From contig NZ_JACIGJ010000012.1 of NCBI RefSeq assembly GCF_014197855.1, positions 1-64,000 on the forward strand: 64,000 nucleotides of DNA, written 5' to 3'. A program made the position numbers and the translations under genes. The DNA comes from Roseospira marina (GTDB lineage: Bacteria; Pseudomonadota; Alphaproteobacteria; Rhodospirillales; Rhodospirillaceae). The notes under the pieces were generated by a model that was given only the letters and a program-made list of their open reading frames with translations, ran no database searches and was not told the DNA's origin. Position 1 is the first letter of the stretch. Every line of letters starts with the position of its first letter. This document shows, piece after piece, positions 44,745 through 56,195 of this stretch.

Positions 44745-46700
44745 TCAGATCACGCCGGTCAGCCCGCTCGGCGGCGGTGCCGGGCGGGACGGCGGCGGCG
44801 CCATGCCGGGGCCGGCGCTGCGGCGGCCGGCCTCCGTCTCGTCCTGGAACAGGTCGAGAAGCTGGCGCATCATCACGCCGCCCAGATCCTCGGCGTCCAT
44901 GATCGTCACGGCCCGGCGGTAGTAGCGCGTGACGTCGTGGCCGATGCCGATCGCCACCAGTTCGATCGCCGACCGGGTCTCGATCATCTCGATCACGTCG
45001 CGCAGGTGCTGCTCCAGATAATTGCCGGAATTCACCGACAGCGTGGAGTCGTCCACCGGCGCGCCGTCCGAGATCACCATCAGGACGCGGCGCGCCTCCG
45101 ACCGCCCCATCAGGCGGTGGTGTGCCCACAGCAGGGCCTCGCCGTCGATGTTCTCCTTGAGGATGCCCTCGCGCAGCATCAGGCCCAGGTTCAGGCGCGC
45201 CCGCCGCCACGGCGCATCGGCGTTCTTGTAGACGATGTGGCGCAGGTCGTTCAGGCGCCCGGGGTGCGGGCGCTTGCCGTCGGCGAGCCAGCGTTCGCGC
45301 GACTTGCCGCCCTTCCAGGCGCTGGTGGTGAAGCCCAGGATCTCCACCTTCACCGCGCAGCGTTCCAGCGTGCGGGCGAGGATGTCCGCGCACAGCGCCG
45401 CCACCGAGATCGGCCGTCCGCGCATCGAGCCGGAGTTGTCGATCAGCAGGGTGACCACGGTGTCGCGGAACTTGGTTTCCTTCTCCTGCTTGTAGGACGG
45501 GGAGTTCATCGGGTTGGCGACGATGCGGGCCAGCCGCGCCGCGTCCAGGATGCCCTCGTCCAGGTCGAACTCCCACGCCCGCTGCTGCTGGGCCATCAGG
45601 CGCCGCTGCAAGCGGTTGGCGAGCCGCGCGACCATGCCCTGCAGGTTCACAAGTTGGCCGTCGAGCTGGCTGCGCAGGCGGTTCAGCTCCTCGGGATCCG
45701 CCAGGTCCGGCGCCTCCACGACCTGGTCGAACTCGGTCGTATAGGCTCGGTACAGCGCCTGACGCGGATCGCCGGCATCGGCGTTGTCGCGCCGACTGCC
45801 GGGATCGCCGCCGGGTTCCTCCGACCCCTGGCCCAGGCGCATGGCCTCGGCGGTGGCATCGTCGGTCTCACCCTCCCCGGACTCGGCCTCGGACTCGCCC
45901 GTCTCCATGTCGGATCCACCGTCCGGCCCGGCGGCCGAAACGCTCTCGGGCTTGGTGTCGTCGCCGGTCTCGGTCTCGTCGCCGCCGCCGGCGTTCTCGT
46001 CGGCGCTCTCGGTCGCCTCTTCGTCGGGGTCGGGCTCGCTCTCGGTGTAGGTTTCCAGCCCGAGGTCATCGAGCCAGCGCCGCACCGTGCGGGCATACTC
46101 GCCCTGGGACGCCAGCCGCCCCTCCATCTCGTCGAGGAAATGGCCGTCGGACTCCAACCGGCGCCGCGACATCTCCAGCAGGCGCTGGCCCACGGACCCC
46201 AGCGGAATGTCGCCGAACCGGTCGAACGCGAGCAGGCGCGCAGCCTCCCCCGGCGGAAGCTGATCCGGATGGCTGACGCGATCGAAGCCGTCCGAGACCA
46301 GCCGGTCCTCCAACGCCCGCGACACATTTTGCGCCACGCCGGGCAGGGCGCGGGCACCCAGGCACTCGACGCGGGCCTGTTCCAGGGTGTTGTAGATCTC
46401 CGCCGCCTCGGTCGCGGTCGGCATCAGCGCGCCGTGCACCCGGCTGTTGTGATGGCGCAACCGCATGGCCAGGCCATCGGCCGTGGCGCGCAGGCGGGTC
46501 ACCTGCTCCGCGTCCATGCGGCGCGGCGGCTGCGGCAAACGCGCCTGCGTCCCGCTGGCCTGGGCCGTGCCGGGCGCGTAGGTGACGGTGACGTCCTTAG
46601 TGGCCGACAGCGCCCGCAGGCAGGATGTGGTGGCGCGCTTGAAGGTCTCGTTGGCGGCGTCGGCGGCGTGGTTGGCGCCGGTCCGGGGCGGCGTGCTCAT
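44745..46700 (-). CDS. cobT: Cobaltochelatase subunit CobT
   Basis: The 651-residue protein has an N-terminal region, a long acidic Asp/Glu-rich linker (about 215-320) and a C-terminal VWA domain with MIDAS motif [12 protein letters not shown]. With CobS and CobN it inserts cobalt in aerobic vitamin B12 synthesis. CobS is usually adjacent but is not here. Start ATG 46700 is used; an upstream start at 46730 is possible. Confidence 0.93.
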   Translation of the reverse strand: MSTPPRTGANHAADAANETFKRATTSCLRALSATKDVTVTYAPGTAQASGTQARLPQPPRRMDAEQVTRLRATADGLAMRLRHHNSRVHGALMPTATEAAEIYNTLEQARVECLGARALPGVAQNVSRALEDRLVSDGFDRVSHPDQLPPGEAARLLAFDRFGDIPLGSVGQRLLEMSRRRLESDGHFLDEMEGRLASQGEYARTVRRWLDDLGLETYTESEPDPDEEATESADENAGGGDETETGDDTKPESVSAAGPDGGSDMETGESEAESGEGETDDATAEAMRLGQGSEEPGGDPGSRRDNADAGDPRQALYRAYTTEFDQVVEAPDLADPEELNRLRSQLDGQLVNLQGMVARLANRLQRRLMAQQQRAWEFDLDEGILDAARLARIVANPMNSPSYKQEKETKFRDTVVTLLIDNSGSMRGRPISVAALCADILARTLERCAVKVEILGFTTSAWKGGKSRERWLADGKRPHPGRLNDLRHIVYKNADAPWRRARLNLGLMLREGILKENIDGEALLWAHHRLMGRSEARRVLMVISDGAPVDDSTLSVNSGNYLEQHLRDVIEMIETRSAIELVAIGIGHDVTRYYRRAVTIMDAEDLGGVMMRQLLDLFQDETEAGRRSAGPGMAPPPSRPAPPPSGLTGVI

Positions 46701-46769
46701 GTCGGTCCTGCACGGTGTCGGGGCGATCAAAGTGATCCGGGGGATGCCCGCAACACCTAAGCCGTCGCC

Positions 46770-46791
46770 CGGCGGTGCGCAAGCACCGCCG
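46770..46791 (-). terminator. Hairpin after the hook-like gene
   Basis: Nine-base-pair perfect arms CGGCGGTGC and GCACCGCCG close a four-base loop, 7 bases beyond the stop of the hook-like gene. There is no T run, so termination strength is uncertain. Confidence 0.5.
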
Positions 46792-46797
46792 TCACCG

Positions 46798-48036
46798 TTA
46801 CTGTTTCAGCGCGGTCGCTGTGCGGACCATCTCGTCGCTGGTCCGGTAGACCGTGGCCGAGGTGGAGTAGGCCTTCTGGGTCGTAATCATGTTGGAAAAC
46901 TCCCGGGTCAGATCGACCGTCGAGCCCTCCACCGAGCCCGCGACCATCGCCGTCCGGGTGGACAGGGTGTCGACGCCGTAGATGTCGGGCGCGCCGGCTT
47001 CCTCGCGGTAGGTGAACATCGTGTGCCCGGCGTCCTCCAGGTTCTGCGGGGCCGGGAAATCCGCGACGGCAAGCTGGTACAGAACGCGGGACTGGCCGTT
47101 GCTGTACTGGGCCTGCAAACGGCCGAAGTTGTCGAACGCGACCTGCGAAACCCGCCCGGCGGGAAAGCCGTTCGTCTCCTGGTAATTCTCTTGGAAGCCG
47201 GAGGCCCCGAACTGCGTGGTCTCGCTCAGGTCCACAGTGACGGCGGAGCTTGAGCCGTCGGCGAACGGCACCGTCACCACGGTCGGGTCGGCCGGCCCGA
47301 CATACTGCCCCCCGCCGTCGAACGTCACCTCGGTGGTGGTGTCCAGCAGGGTGTCCGACCCGTCCGGGGCTCGCACCGTGTAGGAGACGGACCAGGCGTT
47401 GGAGCCCGGATCCCCGGGCGTCCACGTCATGAGAAGCGCATAGGAGTCGTTGGCCCCGGTCGCGTCCGGGGGGGACCATACGGCGGTCTGGAAGGTATGC
47501 GACTTGGTGGCGTCGGCGTTGATATTGGCCGAGAAGGTGACCTCGGTCGTCGGCTCGCCCGCCAGCCCCCCAGCGGCTTCAACCTGGACCGGCACCAGCG
47601 GCCCCGTGGTGTCGACGGTTCCATCGGGCGCCGCCTCCCAGCCCTGATAGAATTGGCCGGATGAATTGACGAGATAGGCGTTGCCGTCGGGGCCCAGCGC
47701 GGTCTGGGTGGCGCCGTCGCGCGTGAAATGCTGCGTGCCCGAGCCGTCGAACGCCGGGTTGGTAACGAAATAGCCGTCGCCGTTGATCGCGACATCCAGG
47801 GGCCGGCCCGTCGATTGGATGATGCCCTGCGCGTCCGCGTGCCGGACGTCCACCGAGTTCACGCCGACGTAGGTCCCCCGGGGCGTGATGTGATTGACGG
47901 ACTCCCGCAAGTGGGCATCGAACGTCTTGTAGCCCGTCGTGTTCATGTTCGCGACGTTGTCGCTGATCCGCGTCAGCACATGGGACTGGGTCTGCATGGC
48001 CTGCGAGGACGTGAAAAGGGCGGCGAACACACTCAT
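46798..48036 (-). CDS. Flagellar hook-basal body protein (FlgE-like), isolated
   Basis: The 412-residue protein has the flagellar rod/hook N-terminus [28 protein letters not shown] and C-terminus [30 protein letters not shown], with a Ser/Thr/Asp-rich beta region between. The length fits FlgE rather than FlgF or FlgG. ATG 48036 is the natural start; the longer frame is a shadow. No other flagellar gene is nearby, so it may be a second hook paralogue or a remnant of a dispersed set. Confidence 0.88.
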   Translation of the reverse strand: MSVFAALFTSSQAMQTQSHVLTRISDNVANMNTTGYKTFDAHLRESVNHITPRGTYVGVNSVDVRHADAQGIIQSTGRPLDVAINGDGYFVTNPAFDGSGTQHFTRDGATQTALGPDGNAYLVNSSGQFYQGWEAAPDGTVDTTGPLVPVQVEAAGGLAGEPTTEVTFSANINADATKSHTFQTAVWSPPDATGANDSYALLMTWTPGDPGSNAWSVSYTVRAPDGSDTLLDTTTEVTFDGGGQYVGPADPTVVTVPFADGSSSAVTVDLSETTQFGASGFQENYQETNGFPAGRVSQVAFDNFGRLQAQYSNGQSRVLYQLAVADFPAPQNLEDAGHTMFTYREEAGAPDIYGVDTLSTRTAMVAGSVEGSTVDLTREFSNMITTQKAYSTSATVYRTSDEMVRTATALKQ

Positions 48037-48210
48037 GGCCGGGCTCCATGGCACGGTGACGGGACGCGGACACAGAGGTCCACCCGCGTCGAAGCATATG
48101 CCGTGCCAGGAAAAAGATCGTGGAGACACAGGCCGCCGCCCGGCTTGGCCCGCGCCGCCAGGCCGCACCGGCGGGCAGAATATGCCCACCGGACGGCGCG
48201 GTTTGCCGGG

Positions 48211-49218
48211 TTAGATCAGCCCCGCCAGCGGCGAGCTGGGATCGGCGTAGAGCTTCTTGGGCATGCGGCCGGCCAGATAGGACAGGCGCCCGGCCTCCAC
48301 CGCCAACCGCATCGCGCGCGCCATGCGGATCGGGTCCTTGGCGCCGGCAATGGCGGTGTTCAGCAGCACGCCGTCCACGCCCAACTCCATCGCCACCGCC
48401 ACGTCCGAGGCGCAGCCCACGCCGGCATCGACCAGCACGGGCACGGACACGGTCTCCTTGATGAGGCGGATGTTGACCGGGTTGATGATGCCCAGGCCGG
48501 ACCCGATCATGGAGCCGAGCGGCATGATGGCGACGCAGCCCAGATCCTCCAGCCGCTTGGCGGCGATGGGGTCGTCGCTGCAGTAGACCATGACCTTGAA
48601 GCCGTCCTTGATGAGGGCCTCGGCCGCCTTGAAGGTCTCCGGCATGTCGGGATAGAGCGTCTTCTGATCGCCCAGGACCTCCAGCTTGACCAGATCCCAG
48701 CCGCCGGCCTCCCGCGCCAGCCGCAGCGTGCGCACGGCGTCATCGGCCGTGAAGCAGCCGGCCGTGTTGGGCAGATAGGTGTAGACCTTGGGATCCACGT
48801 AATCCATCAGCATGGGCTGGGTTGGGTCGGAGACGTTCACGCGGCGCACGGCCACGGTGACGATCTCGGCGCCCGAGGCCTCGATGGCGCGGGCGGTTTC
48901 CTCGAAGTCCTTGTACTTGCCGGTGCCGACCAACAGCCGCGAGGTGAAGGTGCGGCCCGCCACGGTGAAGCCCGCGTCCGCGTCCGCGTCCTCCACCACT
49001 GGCGCCGCCGTGTCGGGCGCACCGCCGCCGATGAAGTGCACGATCTCCAGCGCGTCGCCGTCGCCGAGCGCGGTCTGCGCATACTGGCCGCGCGGCACGA
49101 TCTCGCGGTTGCGCTCCACCGCCACCTTACGGGCGTCAAGCCCGAGCGTGGCCAGCAGGCCGTCGATGGACATGGGCGTGTCGAGCGGGCGGGGTTCGCC
49201 GTTGATGGTCACCTGCAT
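48211..49218 (-). CDS. thiG: ThiS-ThiG fusion (thiazole synthase)
   Basis: The 335-residue protein joins a ThiS ubiquitin-like carrier (1-66, [12 protein letters not shown] ... VHFIGGG) to ThiG (about 80-335, [59 protein letters not shown]). ThiS normally needs its C-terminal Gly-Gly free for thiocarboxylate; here extra residues follow GGG, so cleavage or an altered mechanism is needed. It makes the thiazole of thiamine. No TPP riboswitch was found upstream. Confidence 0.9.
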   Translation of the reverse strand: MQVTINGEPRPLDTPMSIDGLLATLGLDARKVAVERNREIVPRGQYAQTALGDGDALEIVHFIGGGAPDTAAPVVEDADADAGFTVAGRTFTSRLLVGTGKYKDFEETARAIEASGAEIVTVAVRRVNVSDPTQPMLMDYVDPKVYTYLPNTAGCFTADDAVRTLRLAREAGGWDLVKLEVLGDQKTLYPDMPETFKAAEALIKDGFKVMVYCSDDPIAAKRLEDLGCVAIMPLGSMIGSGLGIINPVNIRLIKETVSVPVLVDAGVGCASDVAVAMELGVDGVLLNTAIAGAKDPIRMARAMRLAVEAGRLSYLAGRMPKKLYADPSSPLAGLI

Positions 49219-49371
49219 GGGACGGTCGTGGTCCTGATTGAAAAGACGGGAGCGGTCCGCGCGGCATCGGGCGGCGCGGATCCGTGCCGAGAGTATGGGT
49301 CCGGCCCCGGGTGGATGCAACCGGCCGCCCCCGATCGGACTCCGTCACGCGGGATCGTCCGCCGAAGGGTC

Positions 49372-50028
49372 TCAGCCGAGCGCTTTGGCGAAGGCGAGCC
49401 GCACGCCAAGCCCGATGAACACGACCCCCACGACGCGATCGATCCAGTGCGCGGCCCGCCGATAGGCGCGGCGCAGCATCGGCTGGCCGAAGAGCAGGGC
49501 CACGGTGGAGAACAGCAGCGCGGCCTCCAGCATCATGGTGACCCCGTAAAGGCCCTTTTCCGCCGTCGCGGTGTCGGGATCGATCACCTGGGTAAACAGT
49601 GCCAGGAAATAGAACGCGACCTTGGGGTTGAGAATGTTGGTCAGGAAGCCCGACAGAAGCGCGGCATGCGCCCGCATCGCGGTCTCGGGCGCGTCGGCCG
49701 CGTTCGCCTCGTGTGGCCGGGCGCGCAGGGCCTGGATGCCGATCCAGATCAGGTAGGCCGCGCCCAGAATCTTGATGATCGAGAACAGAACCACCGACTG
49801 CGCGATGACCACCGACAGTCCGGCCAGGGTGTAGGCCACATGCACCGACAGGCCGGCGGCGATGCCCAAAGCGGTCAGCACACCGGCGCGCACGCCGCGC
49901 GCCAGGGTGTTGCGCAGGGTGATGGCGAAATCCGGCCCCGGGCTCAGGATGGCCACCAGATTAATTCCGGCGACCATGGCCCAAGCGCCCCAATCTATGG
50001 CGCTCCAGTCAACGGCGACAACATCCAT
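49372..50028 (-). CDS. LysE/RhtB-family amino acid exporter
   Basis: The 218-residue protein has six hydrophobic segments and the family motif NLVAILSPGPDFAITLRNTLARGVRAG near the N-terminus. A second conserved block is GFLTNILNPKVAFYFLALFTQ. It probably exports a neutral or hydroxylated amino acid. The substrate is not predictable. Confidence 0.88.
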   Translation of the reverse strand: MDVVAVDWSAIDWGAWAMVAGINLVAILSPGPDFAITLRNTLARGVRAGVLTALGIAAGLSVHVAYTLAGLSVVIAQSVVLFSIIKILGAAYLIWIGIQALRARPHEANAADAPETAMRAHAALLSGFLTNILNPKVAFYFLALFTQVIDPDTATAEKGLYGVTMMLEAALLFSTVALLFGQPMLRRAYRRAAHWIDRVVGVVFIGLGVRLAFAKALG

Positions 50029-50069
50029 GGCACGCCTCGATCCTTGTGAAAGTGCGGCGGCCCACCGGG

Positions 50070-50390
50070 TCAGAGGGTGGCGATCTGCCGGAAGCCGGGT
50101 TCGGTCAGCGGTGGCTCCGCGGCGCGGGTCACCTGGGTCACCCGCGCGGCCGGGGGGCCATCATGGCAGGCGGCGATCATGCGCGCGACGGTCTCTTCCG
50201 CCCCCTGGAACACGGCCTCCACCGACCCGTCGGCGCGGTTGCGGACCCAGCCGTCGAGGCCGAGATCCTGGGCTGTCTCGACGGTCCACCCCCGGAACCA
50301 GACCCCCTGGACCCGCCCGGTGATGCGGACGCGGACGGTGGTCTCCCCAGCTCCGGAGCCGGCGGCGTCGTCGGGGAGCGTCTCGCTCAT
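50070..50390 (-). CDS. acyP: Acylphosphatase
   Basis: The 106-residue protein has the active-site loop GRVQGVWFRGWT with the catalytic Arg and the Asn in GWVRNRADGSVEAVFQG. It hydrolyses carboxyl-phosphate bonds. The start MSETLPDD at 50390 is supported by GGAGAGGAGAT upstream. Confidence 0.9.
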   Translation of the reverse strand: MSETLPDDAAGSGAGETTVRVRITGRVQGVWFRGWTVETAQDLGLDGWVRNRADGSVEAVFQGAEETVARMIAACHDGPPAARVTQVTRAAEPPLTEPGFRQIATL

Positions 50391-50562
50391 CGGTCGATCT
50401 CCTCTCCGGAGGTGCGAGGGGGGGGGCCGGCGCGGACGCCACATCCCACCCGGGGTGGACGCGCGCGCTGTTCCGCCATACATGGACGGCCATCCCGGTG
50501 CAAAGGGTTTCCCGCATCCAGCCGACGGATCCCCGCCCCACGAACAGGAGACACGCCCCGCC

Positions 50563-51195
50563 ATGTCCGCTGCCCCCGCCTCGCCGCCGCCGTCCCCGTC
50601 ATCCCCGCCCCCCGAAACCGGCGCGGGTGACGGGCAGTGGCTCAAACTGGTGCTGGAGGCCGGGCCGCTCCTGGTGTTCTTCTTGAGCAACGCATGGTTC
50701 GGGCTCATCCCCGGCACGGCGGCCTTCATCGTCGCCACGGCGATCTCGTTGGTGGCCTCGCGCGTGCTGATGGGGCGGGTCCCCATCATGCCGCTGGTCG
50801 GCGCGGTGTTCGTCTTCGTCTTCGGCGGCCTGACCGTGCTGCTGGAAGACGACCTGTTCATCAAGATCAAGCCGACCATCGTCAACCTGCTGTTCGCCGG
50901 TCTGCTGACCGCCGGTCTGATGACGGGGCGGCACTTCCTCAAGCTGGTCTTCGACGGAGCGTTTCACCTGACGGATCGGGGCTGGACCCTGCTGACGGTG
51001 CGGTGGATCGGGTTCTTTCTGGTTCTGGCCGCCCTCAACGAGGTGGTCTGGCGCGGCTTTTCCAGCGACACCTGGGTAACCTTCAAGGTGTTCGGGATCC
51101 TGCCCCTGACGCTGGTGTTCAGCCTGGCCCAGGTGCCGCTGCTGATGCGCCACAAGGTGGAGGATGCCCCGCCCGCGTCGGGCGCGGGCGGGTAG
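50563..51195 (+). CDS. yciB: Inner membrane protein YciB/IspZ (septation-associated)
   Basis: The 210-residue protein has a Pro/Ser-rich N-terminus and about five membrane helices, with KLVLEAGPLLVFFLSNAWFG, KIKPTIVNLLFAG, MTGRHFLKLVFDGAFHL and NEVVWRGFSSDTWVTFKVFG, all typical of IspZ/YciB. It helps maintain the cell envelope during division. CAGGAG lies upstream of ATG 50563. Confidence 0.92.
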   Translation: MSAAPASPPPSPSSPPPETGAGDGQWLKLVLEAGPLLVFFLSNAWFGLIPGTAAFIVATAISLVASRVLMGRVPIMPLVGAVFVFVFGGLTVLLEDDLFIKIKPTIVNLLFAGLLTAGLMTGRHFLKLVFDGAFHLTDRGWTLLTVRWIGFFLVLAALNEVVWRGFSSDTWVTFKVFGILPLTLVFSLAQVPLLMRHKVEDAPPASGAGG

Positions 51196-51286
51196 CGGCA
51201 CCCGCTGTACGGGCGAACCCGGATGTGCGACAGTGGCGGCGGCTCCCTCTGATTCCCGCCACGAATCCGCCCCCCGAAACTTGCCC

Positions 51287-52081
51287 ATGTCGCGTTCCCG
51301 CCGCCGCTCCTCCACCGCTGATCCGGCTCCCGCCGATCCGGCGTTACCGCTGGGCGACGCGGATGTCGCCGCGCCGCACCCGGCCGGGTCCGAAGGCACG
51401 CCCGGGGTCGGTGTGCCGCACTACGCCGGCCATCGCGCGCGCCTGCGGGAGCGGTTCCTGGCCAACCCCGAAGGCCTGCCCGACTACGAACTCCTGGAGT
51501 TGGTGCTCTGCCTCGCGCAGCCGCGCGGTGATGTAAAACCACTCGCAAAGGCCCTGCTCCAGCGTTTCGGAAGCTTTGCCGAGGTCATCGCGGCCGAGCC
51601 GGCGCGCCTGCGCGACATCAAGGGCCTGGGCGACACCGGCCTCGCCGCCCTGAAGACAGTCGAGGCGGCGGCGGTCCGCCTGCTGCGCGATCCGGTGCGG
51701 GACACACCCGTTCTGTCCTCCTGGGACCGGCTGCTGGACTACTGCCGCGCCGCCATGGCCTACCGCGCGGTGGAGCAGTTCCGCATCCTGTTTCTGGACA
51801 CGCGCAATCGCCTGATCGCCGATGAGCTGCAACAAAAAGGGACCGTCAACCACACCCCGGTCTACCCGCGCGAGGTTGTGCGACGCGCCCTGGAGTTGCA
51901 CGCCAGCAGCCTGATTCTGGTGCACAACCACCCGTCCGGAGATCCCTCCCCCAGCAAGGCGGACATTCAGATGACCCTGCAAGTCCGCAACGCGGCGCAC
52001 GCGGTGGGGGTCACCCTGCACGATCATGTCATCGTGGGGCGCGGCGGGCACGTCTCGTTCAAGGCCCAGGGGCTGCTGTAG
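51287..52081 (+). CDS. radC: DNA repair protein RadC (JAB/MPN domain)
   Basis: The 264-residue protein has a low-complexity start, a UPF0758 helix-hairpin-helix part (LPDYELLELVLCLA, RDIKGLGDTGLAALK) and the JAMM metalloprotease-like motif LVHNHPSGDPSPSKAD. The cellular role is poorly defined despite the name. ATG 51287 gives MSRSRRR; an upstream frame lacks likeness. Confidence 0.92.
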   Translation: MSRSRRRSSTADPAPADPALPLGDADVAAPHPAGSEGTPGVGVPHYAGHRARLRERFLANPEGLPDYELLELVLCLAQPRGDVKPLAKALLQRFGSFAEVIAAEPARLRDIKGLGDTGLAALKTVEAAAVRLLRDPVRDTPVLSSWDRLLDYCRAAMAYRAVEQFRILFLDTRNRLIADELQQKGTVNHTPVYPREVVRRALELHASSLILVHNHPSGDPSPSKADIQMTLQVRNAAHAVGVTLHDHVIVGRGGHVSFKAQGLL

Positions 52082-52211
52082 CGGACCTACACAACGGCCT
52101 GAGGTTTTCCTTGAAGATCGCGGCAAAACTGGCGAAAATTCGGTTCGTATCTCGCTTAGACGGGATCCATAGAGCGCTGATGGCTTCGGCCACCAAAGAA
52201 CGGGGGACGGC

Positions 52212-52667
52212 GTGTACGAGTCCTATTCGGCGATTGTGCAGCTCGTTGAGCGGCTGCACCGCCATTTCCTGGATGTGCTGCGAACGGAGCTGCGTCGCGT
52301 CGGCAACGAGGAAATCAACGCCGTTCAGGCTCTCCTTTTGTTCAACATCGGTCAGGAAGATGTCGTCATCCGGGATCTGCGAGACAGAGGGTACTACCAT
52401 GGCTCGAACGTCTCGTACAACATCAAAAAGTTGACGGAGCTGGGCTACCTCACGCAAGAGCGTAGCCCGCACGACCGCCGCGCGACCCGGCTCAGCCTGA
52501 CGGATAAGGGCTTTGCCATTTCGCGCGTGGTGGGGGAACTCCAGCAGGTGCTGGTGCAGAACCTGAAGCGGCACAACGTCACCGATGACAGCCTGCGCAC
52601 CGCGTTCGGCACACTGGAGCATCTGGAGCGCACCTGGACGGATTACATCCGCTACGGGCCCAACTGA
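52212..52667 (+). CDS. MarR-family winged-helix regulator (LdtR-like)
   Basis: The 151-residue protein starts at a GTG (VYESYSAIVQLVERLHRHFLDV). The DNA-binding part reads RDRGYYHGSNVSYNIKKLTELGYLTQERSPHDRRATRLSLT. The GYYHGSNVSYNIKKL core matches the LdtR group of alphaproteobacteria, which controls an L,D-transpeptidase and stress tolerance. No such target lies in the window. It is transcribed alone. Confidence 0.85.
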   Translation: MYESYSAIVQLVERLHRHFLDVLRTELRRVGNEEINAVQALLLFNIGQEDVVIRDLRDRGYYHGSNVSYNIKKLTELGYLTQERSPHDRRATRLSLTDKGFAISRVVGELQQVLVQNLKRHNVTDDSLRTAFGTLEHLERTWTDYIRYGPN

Positions 52668-52670
52668 GCC

Positions 52671-52862
52671 GGCGCGGCGACATCGCGGACGCGGCCGCGC
52701 ACGACAGCCAGGGATGGGAGCGGTGCTCGACGACACCAACACCGCCTCGGAGGTCTGGGTGGACAGCGCCTAACGTTCCGCGGAGACGGAGGAAACGCCG
52801 GCGGAGCGAGGCCTGAAGAGCGGTATCGACCACAAGGCCCATCGCAACCGGCCCTTGGGCAG
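52671..52862 (+). pseudogene. IS5-family transposase remnant
   Basis: Two frames together spell an internal piece of an IS5-type transposase. ADAAAHDSQ (from 52688) is in one frame. After a shift, VLDDTNTASEVWVDSA (from 52723) is followed by a stop, then RSAETEETPAERGLKSGIDHKAHRNRPLG. The match to the usual VLDDxNTASEVWADSAYRSAE block is clear, with the Tyr codon turned to stop. It is a decayed insertion sequence, with no ends found. Confidence 0.75.
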
Positions 52863-52987
52863 GCCCGGGCTTTCTACGGATTGGCGTAGGGCCGTGGGCT
52901 ACGGGTGCCGGCGACGCACCTCAACCGGACGCTCACGGTTCCGGGGTGGAACCGGGGGACACCCGGCTCGATTGCGGCCCGTATGCG

Positions 52988-53761
52988 TTAGCGTATATCA
53001 AATACATTAATGTAAAACCTGGTGCCGTCACCTGTTATTCGAACAGTATAGGAAGCGAAAAGCTCATCTTTATTGCTGCCGCCGGCATCTGTATTATAAA
53101 AATGCGCTCCGCACGTGTGAAATCCGGTCTGATCATCCGTGCTTATGGTTGTTATATCACGAAAAGCGTAAGATGACGTGCCTTCGTGGTCTGCTCCGCC
53201 CTGATCACTTTCTTGAATGTCGAGAATATCTGTGAGAAGACTCACTGTCTCAGAGGCGTCGCATTTCGGGACGTCATAGCCAAATGACAGTACTGATACC
53301 AACATTAAGGCAGAGAAGGCTACGCAGGGAAAGCCGATAGCGCCCACTTTCGTCGAAAATATTTTCGGAAGCCCATTCCAGAAACGCTCCTGTTTTACGC
53401 AAAATCTATAATAATCATAGTTTGCCATTGAATAAAATAGAACAGCCGCAGGAATTGCGTGCGTTGTTGCCGGGAAATTTATTTCGCTTATTCTCTCAAT
53501 AAGTACGAGAACCGCATCTATAGAAAAGACAACTCCCGTTAAAAATGCGCCCTTAAGACACATTTTCTTGTAAAAATAATAAAATGGGCCAAATACAAGA
53601 GCCCATATATTAAACGATATTTTAAATTGCTCCCGGAACCTGAGCTTGCTCTTTCTCTTAAAGTAAGCATCTAAACCATCGTCCGCACCTGCTTTTTCTA
53701 GTATTTCAAATTTCGTCTTCCACGCCCCCTTTAGGCCTGTGACGTTTTCACTGTCGCTCAC
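52988..53761 (-). CDS. DUF2628-like membrane protein, AT-rich foreign gene
   Basis: The protein has about 257 residues from GTG 53761 (281 from ATG 53833). DUF2628-like core is FNIWALVFGPFYYFYKKMCLKGAFLTGVVF with further helices near the middle. The C-terminal third is soluble with two Cys (PKCDASE, FHTCGAHFY) and may be periplasmic. GC is about 40% against about 70% around it, and codon use is strikingly different, so it was acquired recently. It lies right beside an IS5 remnant. The longer start is possible, but its added part reads as AT-rich leader. Function unknown. Confidence 0.7.
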   Translation of the reverse strand: MSDSENVTGLKGAWKTKFEILEKAGADDGLDAYFKRKSKLRFREQFKISFNIWALVFGPFYYFYKKMCLKGAFLTGVVFSIDAVLVLIERISEINFPATTHAIPAAVLFYSMANYDYYRFCVKQERFWNGLPKIFSTKVGAIGFPCVAFSALMLVSVLSFGYDVPKCDASETVSLLTDILDIQESDQGGADHEGTSSYAFRDITTISTDDQTGFHTCGAHFYNTDAGGSNKDELFASYTVRITGDGTRFYINVFDIR

Positions 53762-54048
53762 AGAACGCCCCCATGTAAATTTAATGCAAATCTGTGTTTT
53801 AGGCGCGATCAACCATTCCTTCTGCCTCGCCATGGGCGAACGGGTAGTTCTTTTCTCGGGTGCCGTCAATCTCGGTTTGAGACTATTCGCTCTTCCCTCC
53901 GGTTTTGAAGAGAGAGGGCGGGCATGCGCGGCACGGACGCTCGGACGGAGCGCCTGTTTTCCTATCTGAGCGCACGCTGCGAGGCCTGTGTTCCGGCGGA
54001 CCATCCGCTGGCGCGCGGGCGCAGGCGGGCCCGATCGGGCCGTCGGCC

Positions 54049-55384
<1,336 letters not shown>

Positions 55385-55395
55385 CGCCCCCCGCC

Positions 55396-56067
55396 TCACA
55401 TACCAGACGTGGGGCTTTGCAAAGGGGCGGCGTCGGTCTCCCGTGCCGCCAGAGCGGCCCGCACGGGCGCATACCCCCGCCGGTGTTCCGGCGTCACGCC
55501 CTGCGTGAGCAGGGCCGCCCGGTGCTCCGCCGTGCCATACCCCATGTTGCGCGCCCAGCCGTACCCTGGATAGCGGGCGTCCAGGGCCACCATCAACCGG
55601 TCGCGCGTCACCTTCGCCGCGATGGACGCGGCGGCGATGGTCAGGCTTTTCGCATCGCCCCTCACCACGCAACGGACCGCGCAAGGCGGCTCCGGCGCCA
55701 GGGTCGGCGGCCGGTTGCCGTCCACCAGCGCCAGCGTCGGCGGGGGAGCGCCCAGGCCCGCCACGGCGCGGGCCATGCCGGCCAGGGTCGCCCCGAGAAT
55801 GTTGAGGCGCTCAATCTCTGCCACATCGACAACCACGATGGACAAGCGCGCGGCCGGGCTGTCTTGAAGCGCGGCGAACAGGGCCTCGCGTCGCGCCGCC
55901 GCCAGAGCCTTGGAGTCATCGAGCCCGTCGCGCAGCGCGACCGGCAGGCGCGCCGGGTCCAGGATGGCGGCGGCCACCACCAGCGGCCCGGCGAGCGGGC
56001 CGCGTCCGGCTTCGTCCACGCCACACACCAGGCCATCGTGGTCGGATTCCAGGGCAAAATCGGGCAT
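55396..56067 (-). CDS. rnhB: Ribonuclease HII
   Basis: The 223-residue enzyme has [19 protein letters not shown] with the DE catalytic pair, [14 protein letters not shown] and a [12 protein letters not shown] helix. It removes ribonucleotides from DNA. ATG 56067 is preferred over a TTG five codons upstream. Placed before ccrM, a conserved alphaproteobacterial arrangement. Confidence 0.95.
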   Translation of the reverse strand: MPDFALESDHDGLVCGVDEAGRGPLAGPLVVAAAILDPARLPVALRDGLDDSKALAAARREALFAALQDSPAARLSIVVVDVAEIERLNILGATLAGMARAVAGLGAPPPTLALVDGNRPPTLAPEPPCAVRCVVRGDAKSLTIAAASIAAKVTRDRLMVALDARYPGYGWARNMGYGTAEHRAALLTQGVTPEHRRGYAPVRAALAARETDAAPLQSPTSGM

Positions 56068-56195
56068 GGCGGCGGGGTCCAACGGAGAGAAACGAAGAGA
56101 GAGGGCGGAAGGCTAAGCGTTTGGTTACCAGGATCGGGGCACACTGACTATGGGCCCAACCGCCGCCATCTGTCTCCGCGAGGGAACCCCCCGTC

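Noticed and set aside
49219-49371. Possible TPP riboswitch upstream of thiS-thiG
   Set aside because: None of the conserved CTGAGA or ACCTGAT-type elements is present.
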